From Trichobilharzia szidati (Eukaryota; Platyhelminthes; Trematoda; Strigeidida; Schistosomatidae), in contig OX235273.1 of the NCBI GenBank assembly GCA_944472155.2, forward strand, positions 35,623,204-35,687,203: 64,000 nt of DNA, read 5' to 3'. The position numbers and the translations under genes are program-made. Positions 54,720-64,000 of this stretch are shown here, piece by piece. Each line of letters opens with the position of its first letter. The first letter of the stretch is position 1. The notes under the pieces were generated by a model. That model worked only from the letters and a program-made list of their open reading frames with translations. It was not told the origin of the DNA and ran no database searches.

Positions 54720-55190
54720 TGTAATTCAAAAACTCAGTATTTAGCACCATAATGACAAGTAAACTGACTTTCCGTTTTAAAATTCCAACATCCTTCCTTT
54801 ATCGGCTTAGGCTTAACTGCATCAAGGACAGTTTTGACCCTACCACTGAACATAATTTCTGCTGGAGATAACTGATTTGGGACAGATGGACAGATGGATG
54901 TCAGGCGATAAAGTAACAAAGTTTATTATAGACTTCTTTTGTTGTCTCCTCCGTCCTTATCTTTGCGAAAACCCGTTTGAAGATGTCGACGAAACATTCA
55001 GCCTAACCACTGGATTTGGGGTGACACTGTGGAGCATAAAGATGTTGGATGACAAACTGATTGCAGAACTCTTCAAATAGTGACAATGAAAACTGCAACG
55101 TATTATCAGATACCAAAAAATCAAGTGTACCAGAACGACAGAACAGCTGATGTGACTGGGTCACCGTCACATGCGATATTACAGAATGGA
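54720..55190 (-). pseudogene. Gypsy-type integrase fragment 1
   Basis: The minus frame reads GTLDFLVSDNTLQFSLSLFE (with the second catalytic Asp), FCNQFVIQHLYAPQCHP, then SSG, a stop, and AECFVDIFKRVFAKIRTEE. The normal line has a catalytic Glu further along near SNGQAER; here it is disturbed. A shifted frame (54919-54734) continues NQLSPAEIMFSGRVKTVLD. A broken internal remnant of an LTR retrotransposon. Confidence 0.75.
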
Positions 55191-55429
55191 AAGGAATTAT
55201 CTCTGGTCACTTAGCGAATGCCCCAAGACATATTAAAAAGTACCGATCATAATCGAAAAATGCAGTAAATTGTTATCAATCGGTATACAATGTACTGGTT
55301 ACTAGACAAAAAAATTATGTTGTAATAATCACTATTAAGTCGCAATTCATGGTAAATACCTTGATCAGACATTTTCATCGAATATTACAGCTGAATCATG
55401 CTCAAATGGAATACGTGTTTATTGCTATA

Positions 55430-56110
55430 ATTACTCCTCTGGGCTCCAAAAGGAACACAAGGTTTCATCTTCATTTCACCCCGTTCTCTGCAGTCACCTC
55501 AGTTGGCTCCACACCTACCCATAAGTTCTCATCTCCTCCTCACACTGTGGCCTATGCTACTGATAAGATTTATCAGTAGTATATAAAGAGACGTTCATCG
55601 GCATAAAACATCAAAAATCAGGGAGATAGATTTGATGACAGAGAAAGAAAATGATACAGCGTTGCGGAGATACATGGGAGAAGTGAAAAGAACACAACGA
55701 AACACAATATGAAGGAAGGCCATGGGAGAACTATGCAAATGGGGATTTGAAGATAAGGTGTACATAATTCTGCTATGTAGAGATACCAAATTACAAATAG
55801 ACATTCCTTTACCAAGTCTTTCGTCTTCAACGCGATCTCTTCTATGTCACCCTCAGACGCTCCACTCGTCGTTTCCCATTCTGGTTTCACTCGAGGACCT
55901 GAAGAGTGATGTCACTCAGTGGTGTCCTCTGCGTATATCCGATCCATCTCCATTACCTTCTGTGTATTTGTTGTGTGGCCGATAGGTTGTTGGTTGGTTG
56001 GTTGGTTCCTTTCTAGCCAGACATCTTGTCCTCAGTATCATCGAGCGAAATCAGCTGTTAATAAAAGTCTACAGTAGCCTGCTGGAAATGCTTTTGATGA
56101 CGTGCGTGCC
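55430..56110 (-). mobile_element. RTE LINE C terminus, interrupted
   Basis: RTE-like blocks at 55430-55570 and about 55815-56110, both minus strand (tail GGGCTCCAAAAGGAACACAA; then GACGCTCCACTCG, GATGTCACTCAG, GCCAGACATCTTGTCCTCAG). The middle ~240 bp (55575-55810) is unrelated and may be an insertion or non-RTE DNA. Confidence 0.6.
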
Positions 56111-56639
56111 AAATCTCTGAAATTCCTGTTCATTACAGTTGCAATATTCCAAGAGGTATTTATTCTTCACAAATCTACCTTAATCACCGGCAGCATATGC
56201 GTCTTTGAAACAATAAGTTTTAACTTTATCCAGTTTTGTTTTTGTATAAAAGTTAACTTGTCTTCTGAGAGGTTATTTCAATGGATCCTTGAATGCTTCA
56301 ACTTTCTTCACTGGTAAAACTAAGCATACTTCCTTATTAGAATTATAGTCACTCATTATTCCATTCAAAATAATCAATAAAGCGTGATAAAGATAAGTCA
56401 TCTCCAGGTCATTTGTGTGTGTGTGTGTGTCAGTGGTTTAGATAATGTTGAACTTACTAATAAATTGTATCCTGTATGAAATATATATATATAATCAGCC
56501 GATGAGAGTGAAGTTCACTTCTGATCAGAGTCACACATACACAAATAACAAGGAGGCCATTAACTTTTCTAATTTCTAACTAAATCAGATTTCCATCTGT
56601 ACGATGGAAGTGATCTCTATTCAATAAAATATTGATTTC
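56111..56639. other. Unassigned, with a GT microsatellite
   Basis: GT repeat at about 56413-56430, short TA run near 56483. No gene. Confidence 0.4.
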
Positions 56640-56900
56640 AACTTTGATCATGGATTGATATCATTTAGAGAACCATTAAAAACCAGTACAGATTACTGGA
56701 CATCTATTTCGTCCTTGTTTGGAGTTGAATCTTCAACAGTACAAACCCGTGACCCCACCATCAGAGATCGAACCTAGGACTCTTAGGTTACAAGGAGAGA
56801 TGAGATCATTGATCATTCAGCCACTGAGGCGGAATCCAGTTGTTGGGCCATGAATTCTAACCTCTGTTAATTCACGAGTGTGTGGCAAATGTCTGGCATA
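56640..56900 (-). mobile_element. H1 repeat, divergent minus unit
   Basis: GATCATGGATTGATATCATT end type (as at 27995), decayed hammerhead (minus TCCAAACAAGGACGAAATAG), tRNA-like head with B box GGTTCGATCTC. Truncated at the 5' side. Confidence 0.7.
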
Positions 56901-57110
56901 ACGAAATTGATAAACAGTTGGATTCAGTTATGTAATTTTGATTATTTCAGTTGTATATGTAACGCAGGCATTGTCATGACAGCTAATGATTTTGAATCCA
57001 CGCTAGACAGAATTCGTTGGTTCGTACAGTGTAGATCAGTGTGGCTAGCAACTGCATAATCCACATATCGTATCTCGATTTAATTACTTTAGGCGTCACT
57101 GCTGTTTTAC

Positions 57111-57465
57111 TGTAACGACAGAAGACAAGGGCCGGACAACAGATCGTTTATTGAGAAAATCAAGAGATATTTATAGATTTGTATGTACATTATTATTAGC
57201 GTAATTGTTAGCAGGGAAGCAACATCTTCTGATTAGTTGTTTTCTTGCTGAAGGTTATTCTGTACTGCTTGTGACCGTTTCTTAGAAAGTTAAGCTATAT
57301 ATCTGCGAATCGTATTTGCACACGTTAAGTCTGCTGTGATTGGTTGGTGAGTTCCTCAAGGTTAGGCTTTGTTATTGTTTTTTTCTCTCATGACCCCGAT
57401 TCGGGACGTTACAGTGACGTAAATTGCTGTCTACAATTTTTGGCATGCAGCTAGCTCTCACCACA
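57111..57465 (-). mobile_element. Solo LTR, minus strand
   Basis: Runs from TGTAACGACAG to CTCTCACCACA (reversed: TGTGGTGAGAG...GTTACA). 355 bp. Flanks TTAC and ATAC agree at three of four. Same family as 14933 and 18201. Confidence 0.78.
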
Positions 57466-57580
57466 ATACTACTGATAAAATGGCTAAGTTTGCAGCTTAA
57501 GGAAGACAGTAGATGAAAAGATAGAATACGCACAGTCGTCGACGTAATATAGTAACCACGCTTTGAAGTGATGTTATGTG

Positions 57581-57660
57581 TGGTTGGAGGCAATCCGTAG
57601 AATGCCGTGCCATCTCCACGTTTCGTTCTTATTAGCACTCGTCAGCAAGGCGTATCGTTT
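57581..57660 (-). ncRNA. H3 hammerhead, partly kept
   Basis: Minus core CTGACGA and GAAA are intact. The 5' stem I strand is GCCTTG; the 3' strand has diverged, so stem I is lost. Adjacent GATTGCCTCCAACCA identifies the family. Confidence 0.6.
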
Positions 57661-58169
57661 ATATCGTCTTTTATGAAATGTAAATGTTGATTTCTTTTCA
57701 CTCTTATTCAGTTACATCATCATTTTATAGGCTTCATGATTTATATTTAACCAAATAGGCTTAACTTACAGTACTAACAATTTTCTGATGACTTATATAT
57801 AATCGCATAACTTATGTACTTCAATATCTTGTTGTCAACCTTGCTCCAATTTTTTTGTTCATTTCGAGAAGCCTCAACTACATAACACACATAAGTACAG
57901 TAATATTCTATTTTTTTTACTGAATTAACATTTTGTTTCATTTTTATATAATGATTATCCTCAATTGCTTGCTGTTCAGCACTTTATCTCCAATGTACTA
58001 AGGTATGTTAAAAGCCGTAACAGACTTGTTGTAACGGGAGAAGGCAAGAGACTTGGTAATCGACTTTTTAATTGAAGGAAATAACACCATATTTATATAT
58101 TTTAGCCAAATTTATTGGTCACAAGGTCAGTGGATAATGAACTATTTTGAGAGGTTTTTGATAATCTGA
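57661..58169. other. Unassigned
   Basis: AT-rich. A TGTAACGGGAGAAGGCAAG phrase near 58030 recalls an LTR end but cannot be extended. Confidence 0.35.
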
Positions 58170-58840
58170 AGGTTAAACCTTCAGCTAGGTACATGATTAC
58201 CCGAACTCTCTCATCCCCTCCTCCATATCACCCTCCACCCACGCATCCACGACCCACTCGTCGCTTCCCATTCGGGTTCCACTAGAACAATGGCCTATAT
58301 TACGCGTGATGTCATTCGACGGCCTCCTCAATGTATGACCGATCCATCTCCATTTCCTTCTACATATTCCTTGAGCAATCGGCTCTCGCCTGTTGGTTTG
58401 TTCTCAGTCAGAGTTTCTTGTTGCTGATTCTTTCTGGCTGGCCAGCCGTTCATTTGATCTTCAGTATGGAGCCAGCGAAGGCAGCTGTTGGTAAAAGTCT
58501 GCAACCTGTTGGAAATCCTTTTCGTGACACGCAGTGCAAGTTCCTGATCCGTATAGAAGAAGTGACTGACTGACTTCACATCTGTGTTGAAAATCCGAAC
58601 ATTGTTGCTTATACTGGCTGGCTGAGTGACAGCAGAATATTTCCAAACTGGTTTCAGGTTGACGAAGGTGTATCTCGCCTTTCCGATTCTGACTGGCTGA
58701 CTTTGACATTTTCATCCCTTCAAAATTGCTGTGATTGAAACGATGCTAGCTGCCTAGATAAGTCAAGGAGGTGACCTCTGTTAAATCTCTCCCTTTGATG
58801 ATGTCAACCTCTTCAGCCAATTTGTTGCTTTTCGCATCTA
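58170..58840 (-). mobile_element. RTE LINE C-terminal part
   Basis: On the minus strand: AKIRIGKARYTFV-like debris, RIFNTDVKSV-type segment, TRQ-type and an end near CCACCCACGCATCC. Related to 52130 and 62745 copies (ACTGGCTGGCTGAGTGACA). Frames broken. Confidence 0.65.
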
Positions 58841-59600
58841 AATACTGCTGATAATTCTTGTCAGTAACACACGCCACACTATTAACATTCGTTATTTAAG
58901 TTGTATGCAGATGACAAGATACCCACAAATTCAACAGTGGATTCATTTTATCCCGAACTCTGTCTTCTTATTACTTTCTTCAAATTCATTAAGGGGAATT
59001 CGTTTATGAAACCAAAGACGCCTCAGCAAGTAAAGATTGAATCCAGAATCATCAAGTTGCGAGATGAACCTGTTGACTATTCAGCTACGGATTGAAATTT
59101 AGTTACCTGTGGGTTCTAATCTCTGTCAATTTGCAACCAGTTCGATCAGAATTCCTCAAAAAAAAAAAAAAAAACTTGAATTTCGAAACTTCAGACTAGT
59201 AATTTTTGAACTGTGAAATATTCATCAGTTTATTTTATGTGACTTTTAGACTGACTTACTTCTATTAGAGTTCTTGTTTTACAAAGTAGGCGTTGAACAA
59301 TCACCATCTTTGAGACGAATAACAAAGTATTTTCGATATGGAGAAAAAATATGCAAAACTCTCAAATAACTCGTAATCATAGTCCAACAGTTTAGTTAAA
59401 CTATAAAGACACCAATAATTCATCAATAAATTATGTTCAGAGATTAGCGATGAAACTATTTTTATTTTTTAGTCTGAAGGTACTTTAAAGTTTGTCAACA
59501 TTCTTTGAAATGACTCTTAGCATATTTCTATTATTGAGGAGAAAAGAAGTTGGTGGCTGATGGGGACATGAAACCATAAGATGTGCAAATTGCTTATCTT
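58841..59600. other. Unassigned
   Basis: A-homopolymer at about 59159-59174. No gene. Short frames have no known domain. Confidence 0.35.
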
Positions 59601-60100
59601 ATCCTCCAGTGTGTTTGTGTTCTATGAACTGGGTGGATTATTGGCTATGCGTTCATTATCTATCTCGACGCATCATCTTCAGCGTATATCTTAATGGGAG
59701 GTGAATAATATATCTCCTTTGTAGTGACCTTGGTTTTGATTGGCTGTTAATTTACATTAGTATTGATTATTTCATTAACGTAGAATTTGACTTTTTGTCA
59801 CATGATGTGACTCATTCTTTACTGGTTGATTCATTCGATGTATATGAATATGTTTGTTGATTGCAGATTTGTTTGAGTACCGGGCTTCTACGGATTCTGT
59901 GGTGGTTTTTTAATATTTCCACTGTTTAAAATTTCTACATTCCAGTCCTGAGAAGAAAAGAAGAGAAGTATTCATTAACGGCATTTTGGAAAATGGACGC
60001 CCTCACAGATCCATCGAAAAAGTCTGACCTCAAGTGGAACTACCAGCAGGATACCATCCTCAGAAACTACAAGGAAATTCCTCCTTAATATGTAATGAAG

Positions 60101-61056
60101 AGCAACTCTAAAGAATAGCAGCCCAAACCGAAACTACCTAGCGAACGGACAAATGACCTTGAGCAACCAATCAGGTGACTCTGTTTTTTCCAGACGTATT
60201 TATGGGTGCTTTACACCTTTTGCGTTGCAAATTCGCTCCAGATCTTGTTTTAGATTACTGTTTGGAGAACGGACTGATAGGAATGTCGAAAAATTGCCAA
60301 TGTGGAGGTGTCATTCATATACAAAGATACAATAGGTGCATCGATGGGTTTGTTTGTTGGTGAAATGAGCGCCGAACCAGAAAATCAGTTCGAGAACGTA
60401 TGTCGTTCGTTTTTAATTTACAGATTCCTTAGGTACTTTTGATAAAAAGAAAATATAATCGAGGGAGATTGAGTGCGAATCAGCAATAGGTATTGGGGAT
60501 ATATGACACCAGCCTCCAGAAAGGATATATTGAGGCGATCCCTAATCGCAGTGCAGGTGTATTATTGCCTATTATCCAGCGCTTAGTGCTGCCTGGGACG
60601 GCTATTCATACAGATGAATGGAGTAGTTACAGTCAGTTATCGAATCTGGGCTATATTCATCAAGTGGTCAACCATACAAATGGTTTTCTCAATCCTTTTG
60701 ATGGAACTCACACTAATTCCATCGAAAGTTTCTGGAGTCACCTCAAAAAACGTATCAGATCTGTGAATGGATCAAGAAATGCAATGATATACAGTTATCT
60801 CGATGAGTTTATCTACAGGACTTGGTTTAACATGAGTATCAAGACTCCTATGAGAAATTGGGAGGTTTTTTGCAACATATACGAGAACGTTGTCCTTTGT
60901 AACTATTTTTTAACATTGCATTACTTTTATATAAACGATTTATTACAATTATGCGCCGTTTTTTGAGCCTTCTGATTGGTCGAAGTTGTCCTTGTCAAGG
61001 CCATTTATCCGTTCGCTAGGTAGTTTCGGTTTGGGCTGCTATTCTTTAGAGTTGTC
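60101..61056 (+). mobile_element. Merlin-type DNA transposon, internally deleted
   Basis: Terminal inverted repeats of about 75-90 bp: from 60103 the left end reads CAACTCTAAAGAATAGCAGC, and the right end read inward from 61054 is the same. An 8 bp duplication TAATGAAG flanks it (60093-60100 and 61057-61064). Merlin elements make 8-9 bp duplications and their transposase is related to bacterial IS1016. At 956 bp it is shorter than full-length relatives (about 1.4 kb, from memory). Confidence 0.88.
60175..60966 (+). pseudogene. Merlin transposase, deleted and with stops
   Basis: All parts are in one frame. N-terminal: LLRCKFAPDLVLDYCLENGL and CQCGG, a likely zinc-binding start, then a stop at 60361. 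A short stretch (RRTRKSVRERM) leads to a second stop, KRKYNRGRLSAN, and a TAG at 60487. The C terminus is open: LGIYDT, AIHTDEWSSYSQL (second Asp of the DDE triad), GTHTNSIESFWSHLKKRI (Glu). The segment with the first Asp, expected before KRKYNRGR, is deleted. Inactive. Confidence 0.88.
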
Positions 61057-61739
61057 TAATGAAGAATATTTATGAAATAATGGCTAGAATACTAAAACCA
61101 CTTGAAATCGATATCATACAAAACTAATGCAACCACTTGATTCAATACTATGCAGCAGAACAAAATACCCAACAGCAAAAGAAGACAAGATCAACATCAT
61201 TTCCAAAATAAATTCCATCAATTTTGAAAAGTACTATGTCAGTCAAAGTGGACGTCACCTTCAACTCCAAATCCAAGAGTGCAAACTAGCTGTCAAACGA
61301 CATGACATTTATCCTTTCATACGAATGCATGCAGACAGCTAATAGACACCAATCTGACTCAGTAAAATGTAAAAGTAGTAAACAGAATAAATTCTGAAAA
61401 TCCCGAAAAATTCTTTAAAATGCTGATACTCAGACGCATCAGCGATTAATAGACATACTAAAGTATATCGAATTTCTAAGTCAATAAGGACTAAGTCATA
61501 TGACAGAAAAAGTCTACTTCCAGGTCAGTCAAACGATCGATATCAATAAAAATTAACAACCAATCAAAACCAAGGTCAACAGAAAAGAGACAGTTACATT
61601 GTTCATGGAGTATTCGCAAAAAATACTCATTTCATACTGGGGTTATTGTTGTGACGATGTTTGGTAGGACAATGAAGGCTTCTTCAGTAAACTACCCAGC
61701 TCAGAGACCACATATCTAAGCTAGAAATCTTCTGAACTG

Positions 61740-62560
61740 TTGTCTTTTTCTCGGGAGTTGTACACCGTCGTAGTTACTTCTTGCTTCGTATCCACGTCTC
61801 TGTTGCAGTTGTGACATCATACATGACATTACACGTCAGCCATAATCCGTCCTTTTATTCATTTAATTTATCCTACTCTGTAGTGTCTAGCATATCAACG
61901 TCGAAGGATTTTGGGGCGAATAGCAACTTAGCTGCAGCTAGCTTGCTTAACAAAGTATCGGGTTCAGTTTGCAACTTCTTCCCTATTAGTGCTTCCCACC
62001 AAACTTTGGCAATTCGGAAACATATCTATTGGTTTTATCCTACAAATAAACAAGAAATTGTCGATAATATCTATGGTCATCCCTTCGCTTCTGTGCTTTG
62101 CACATAGATCTTGTGAAAGTATTCACAAACTTTTATGCATGCCTTTTGAATTTCGTATGATAATGTGGCATATGGAAGACAAAAATCTTGCTGGACTGAG
62201 GGCCGTTATTGAAGACAACAGTTCCAGGTAGATTGTGGTAGCAAGAAATATTACCGAGGACTTTCAACTTCGGCGTTGGAGTTGATGAGTTAACAAGAAA
62301 TACTCCTGGCGATTTTGAATAAGCATCAAGTAAAATTATATAGTGATCTCCATTGATTGGTCCAACAGAATCGATACAAGTACATGATCATGGGTGCTCA
62401 AGCTGTAACCAGGAAATTGGCAGTAGTCGTGGAGGATGTTTGATAATTATTTTGATGTCCCGTGCATTTATTCACGTGGTCTACGATCTGTTGGCCTATC
62501 AACAGCCAGTAAGAGTAACTTAGATCGATTGGTTTCACTCTGAACACCAATTGACCAAAA
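61740..62560 (-). pseudogene. Gypsy-type integrase fragment 2
   Basis: Minus-strand pieces: CIDSVGPINGDHYIILLDAY (first Asp region), SKSPGVFLVNS, NLPGTVVFNNGPQ (Asp changed to Asn), FVNTFTRSMCKAQK (after the Glu region) and WWEALIGKKLQTEPDTLLS near the C-terminal domain. A frameshift near 62395 separates an upstream GHQNN stretch, perhaps the zinc-finger remnant. A different family from fragment 1. Confidence 0.72.
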
Positions 62561-62744
62561 ATTAGGTGAAAAATTTAAATCTTTGATTATCTAAAGACTT
62601 CTAATTAGTTGCTGTCAGCACGAGTTTCATAGTGCATATAGCTGGATTTGTATCTTAATTTACATTGTACGCTAAAACTGATTTTAATTCAAATGAAATA
62701 TGTCAGGTACAACTGTATATCTTTTTGTGTCTAACGTTCTCTTA

Positions 62745-63605
62745 TATAGGAGATATTCCTTATATTGTTAGAAAACTCAGCGAGGCGGGAGTAAGACAAG
62801 GCTGCCCAGTACTATCACAGATGATATTCTTAACTGTGGTGGACTGGATTGTGCGTCGGACTGTGGGGAGCGAGGGGTCAGGAATACGCTGGTCAATCGA
62901 TAAGACTCTAAAAGATCTGGATTTCGCGTGTGAATGATGTGTGTCTAGTGTCACACGAACTCGAAGACTTGCAGGCAGGCGAAAACCAACAAAGTGGCTG
63001 AAGAGGTTGGCAGCGAAGACAGGACTTCAGGTGAACATAGAGAAGAAGGAGGTGATGAAGATAATCAAACAACAACAGCAACAACAACAAAAATGAGGAT
63101 CAGTCAACACCAATGGAAGAAGATTGAAAGAGGTTACTTAATTCACTTATGTGGGAAGCACGGTTTCAAGAACAGCGATTCGGAACGGATGAAGATGTCA
63201 AAGTCAGCCAGCCAGAATCGGGAAGGCGAGATACACCTTCATCAACCTGTAACCACTTTGGAAATATCCTGTACACCGCCTAAGCATAAGAAAACGAAGT
63301 TCGGGTTTTCAACACAGATGTGAAGTCAGACAGTCAATTCTTCTATACGCGTCAGGAACTTGCACTGAGTGTCACGAAAAGGATTTCCAACAAACCGCTG
63401 GTAACCTTTACCAGCAGCTGCCTTCTCTGTCTCCATACTGAAGATCAAATGACCAGCCGGCCATCCAGAAAGAATTAGCAACCAGAAACTCCGACTGGCA
63501 ACAAACCAACAGGTGAGAGCCGATCGCTCAAGAAATATGTAGGAGAATATGGAGAAGGATCGGTCATACGTTGAGGAGGCTATTGGATAGCATCGCGCGC
63601 AATGC
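62745..63605 (+). mobile_element. RTE LINE, RT end and C terminus
   Basis: Open start LSEAGVRQGCPVLSQMIFLT, VDWIVRRTVGSEGSGIRWS, KTLKDLDFACE, where the FADD box has become FACE after a shift. Then broken frames: LQVNIEKKEVMKI, a CAA-rich run, and TLRRRLLD-like debris. Truncated before the 3' tail. Confidence 0.75.
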
Positions 63606-63775
63606 GGGCGTGGCTTAAAATCCGAATCTTGTTGTTTATGCTAATTGCAGCAGATTTCCCCACTGGTCTCACAGTAATGACTGTTCATCTTGCGTTTCGG
63701 ATCCCGTTTTTTGACATTCTCCTTGGTGAAACGATGATGCGATAATAAGTGGAAGAGTACAGGTTCCAAATGAAG
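63606..63775 (-). mobile_element. RTE fragment in opposite orientation
   Basis: AAAATCCGAATCTTGTTGTT to about GGTGAAACGATGATG resembles 58590-58745 on the minus strand. It abuts the plus-strand RTE piece, so either two insertions met or one copy has an inverted segment. Confidence 0.55.
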
Positions 63776-64000
63776 TAGGAGAGGTGACTTTCTTGGAAAT
63801 TGAAGGTATTGTTTGTGAATGAATGCTGAAAAGCAGGAAACTCAGGTGAGGCAGCACTTTGTATACAATGATACTTCCTAAAATCTAAAGGATGTACCTG
63901 ACAGCTCTCATTGAAATAAATTTTTCCGATTTTTAGGGAATTCTACTCATTTCAACGTAGGTTTCATCACGAAGCAAAGTTAATTTAAAAAATCTCTGAA

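Larger units (their letters stand above)
59620..61680 (+). mobile_element. PLE-B element with inverted ends, split by Merlin
   Basis: The left end (about 59640-59810) and right end (about 61430-61610) are inverted copies of each other (GACCTTGGTTTTGATTGGCT; AAAACCAAGGTCAAC). Between them lies the linker (FNGILENGRPHRSIEK-like, 59960-60090) and, after Merlin, the endonuclease start at about 61070-61342 (RILKPLEID, DPTAKEDKINIISKI-type, YYVSQSGR, IQECKLAVKRHD). The RT is missing. YIG is YVS. Confidence 0.75.

Noticed and set aside
1..64000. CRISPR array or prokaryotic system
   Set aside because: The repeats are dispersed and long, with no regular spacers, and every identifiable protein is from a eukaryotic transposable element.

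Overview
The window is AT-rich eukaryotic DNA with no operons, no bacterial-type genes and no host gene I can recognise. Almost everything identifiable is a transposable element or its debris. The best fit is a trematode flatworm, most likely a schistosome or close relative. The reasons are short repeats that pair a tRNA-like head with a type I hammerhead ribozyme of the Sm-alpha kind, RTE (SR2-like) and CR1 (SR1-like) LINEs, many Penelope-like GIY-YIG endonuclease fragments, a Merlin DNA transposon and gypsy-type integrase debris. The species is inferred, not proven.

Layout. 0-11 kb: a decayed inverted Sm-alpha-like pair, two tRNA-headed SINEs, a 1.07 kb palindrome holding a precise Sm-alpha-like insertion, a CR1 copy (6.9-8.6 kb) and a Penelope element (9.0-10.3 kb). 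11-26.5 kb: an eroded inverted duplication with arms at about 11.1-16.1 and 19.8-26.5 kb; later insertions in one arm can be recognised because the other arm keeps the empty site. 26.7-44.9 kb: Penelope fragments of two types, hammerhead repeats, SINEs and a 1.8 kb RTE fragment (39.9-41.7 kb). 45.4-51.5 kb: RTE ends, a young-looking CR1 copy, a second RTE fragment and a large head-to-head hammerhead insertion. 51.7-59.6 kb: a third Penelope type, RTE debris, a gypsy integrase fragment and a solo LTR. 59.6-64 kb: a Penelope element with inverted ends, split by a deleted Merlin element, then a second gypsy integrase and more RTE.

Working names: PLE-A, PLE-B and PLE-C are Penelope groups told apart by their GIY-YIG domain. 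H1 is a tRNA-like plus hammerhead repeat with a 400-430 bp unit; H2 is the Sm-alpha-like family; H3, H4 and H5 are other repeats with hammerhead or hammerhead-like motifs; R1 is a 2 kb noncoding repeat.

How the parts relate: RTE elements probably mobilise the tRNA-headed SINEs, whose 3' tails resemble RTE 3' ends. Penelope elements probably mobilise the hammerhead repeats. The most unusual signal is that the hammerhead repeats recur as head-to-head palindromes, several of them bounded by 12-17 bp target-site duplications and with permuted or over-length units. That suggests a circular or multimeric RNA template and a strand switch during insertion. All coordinates come from reading by eye; no alignment or folding program was run.
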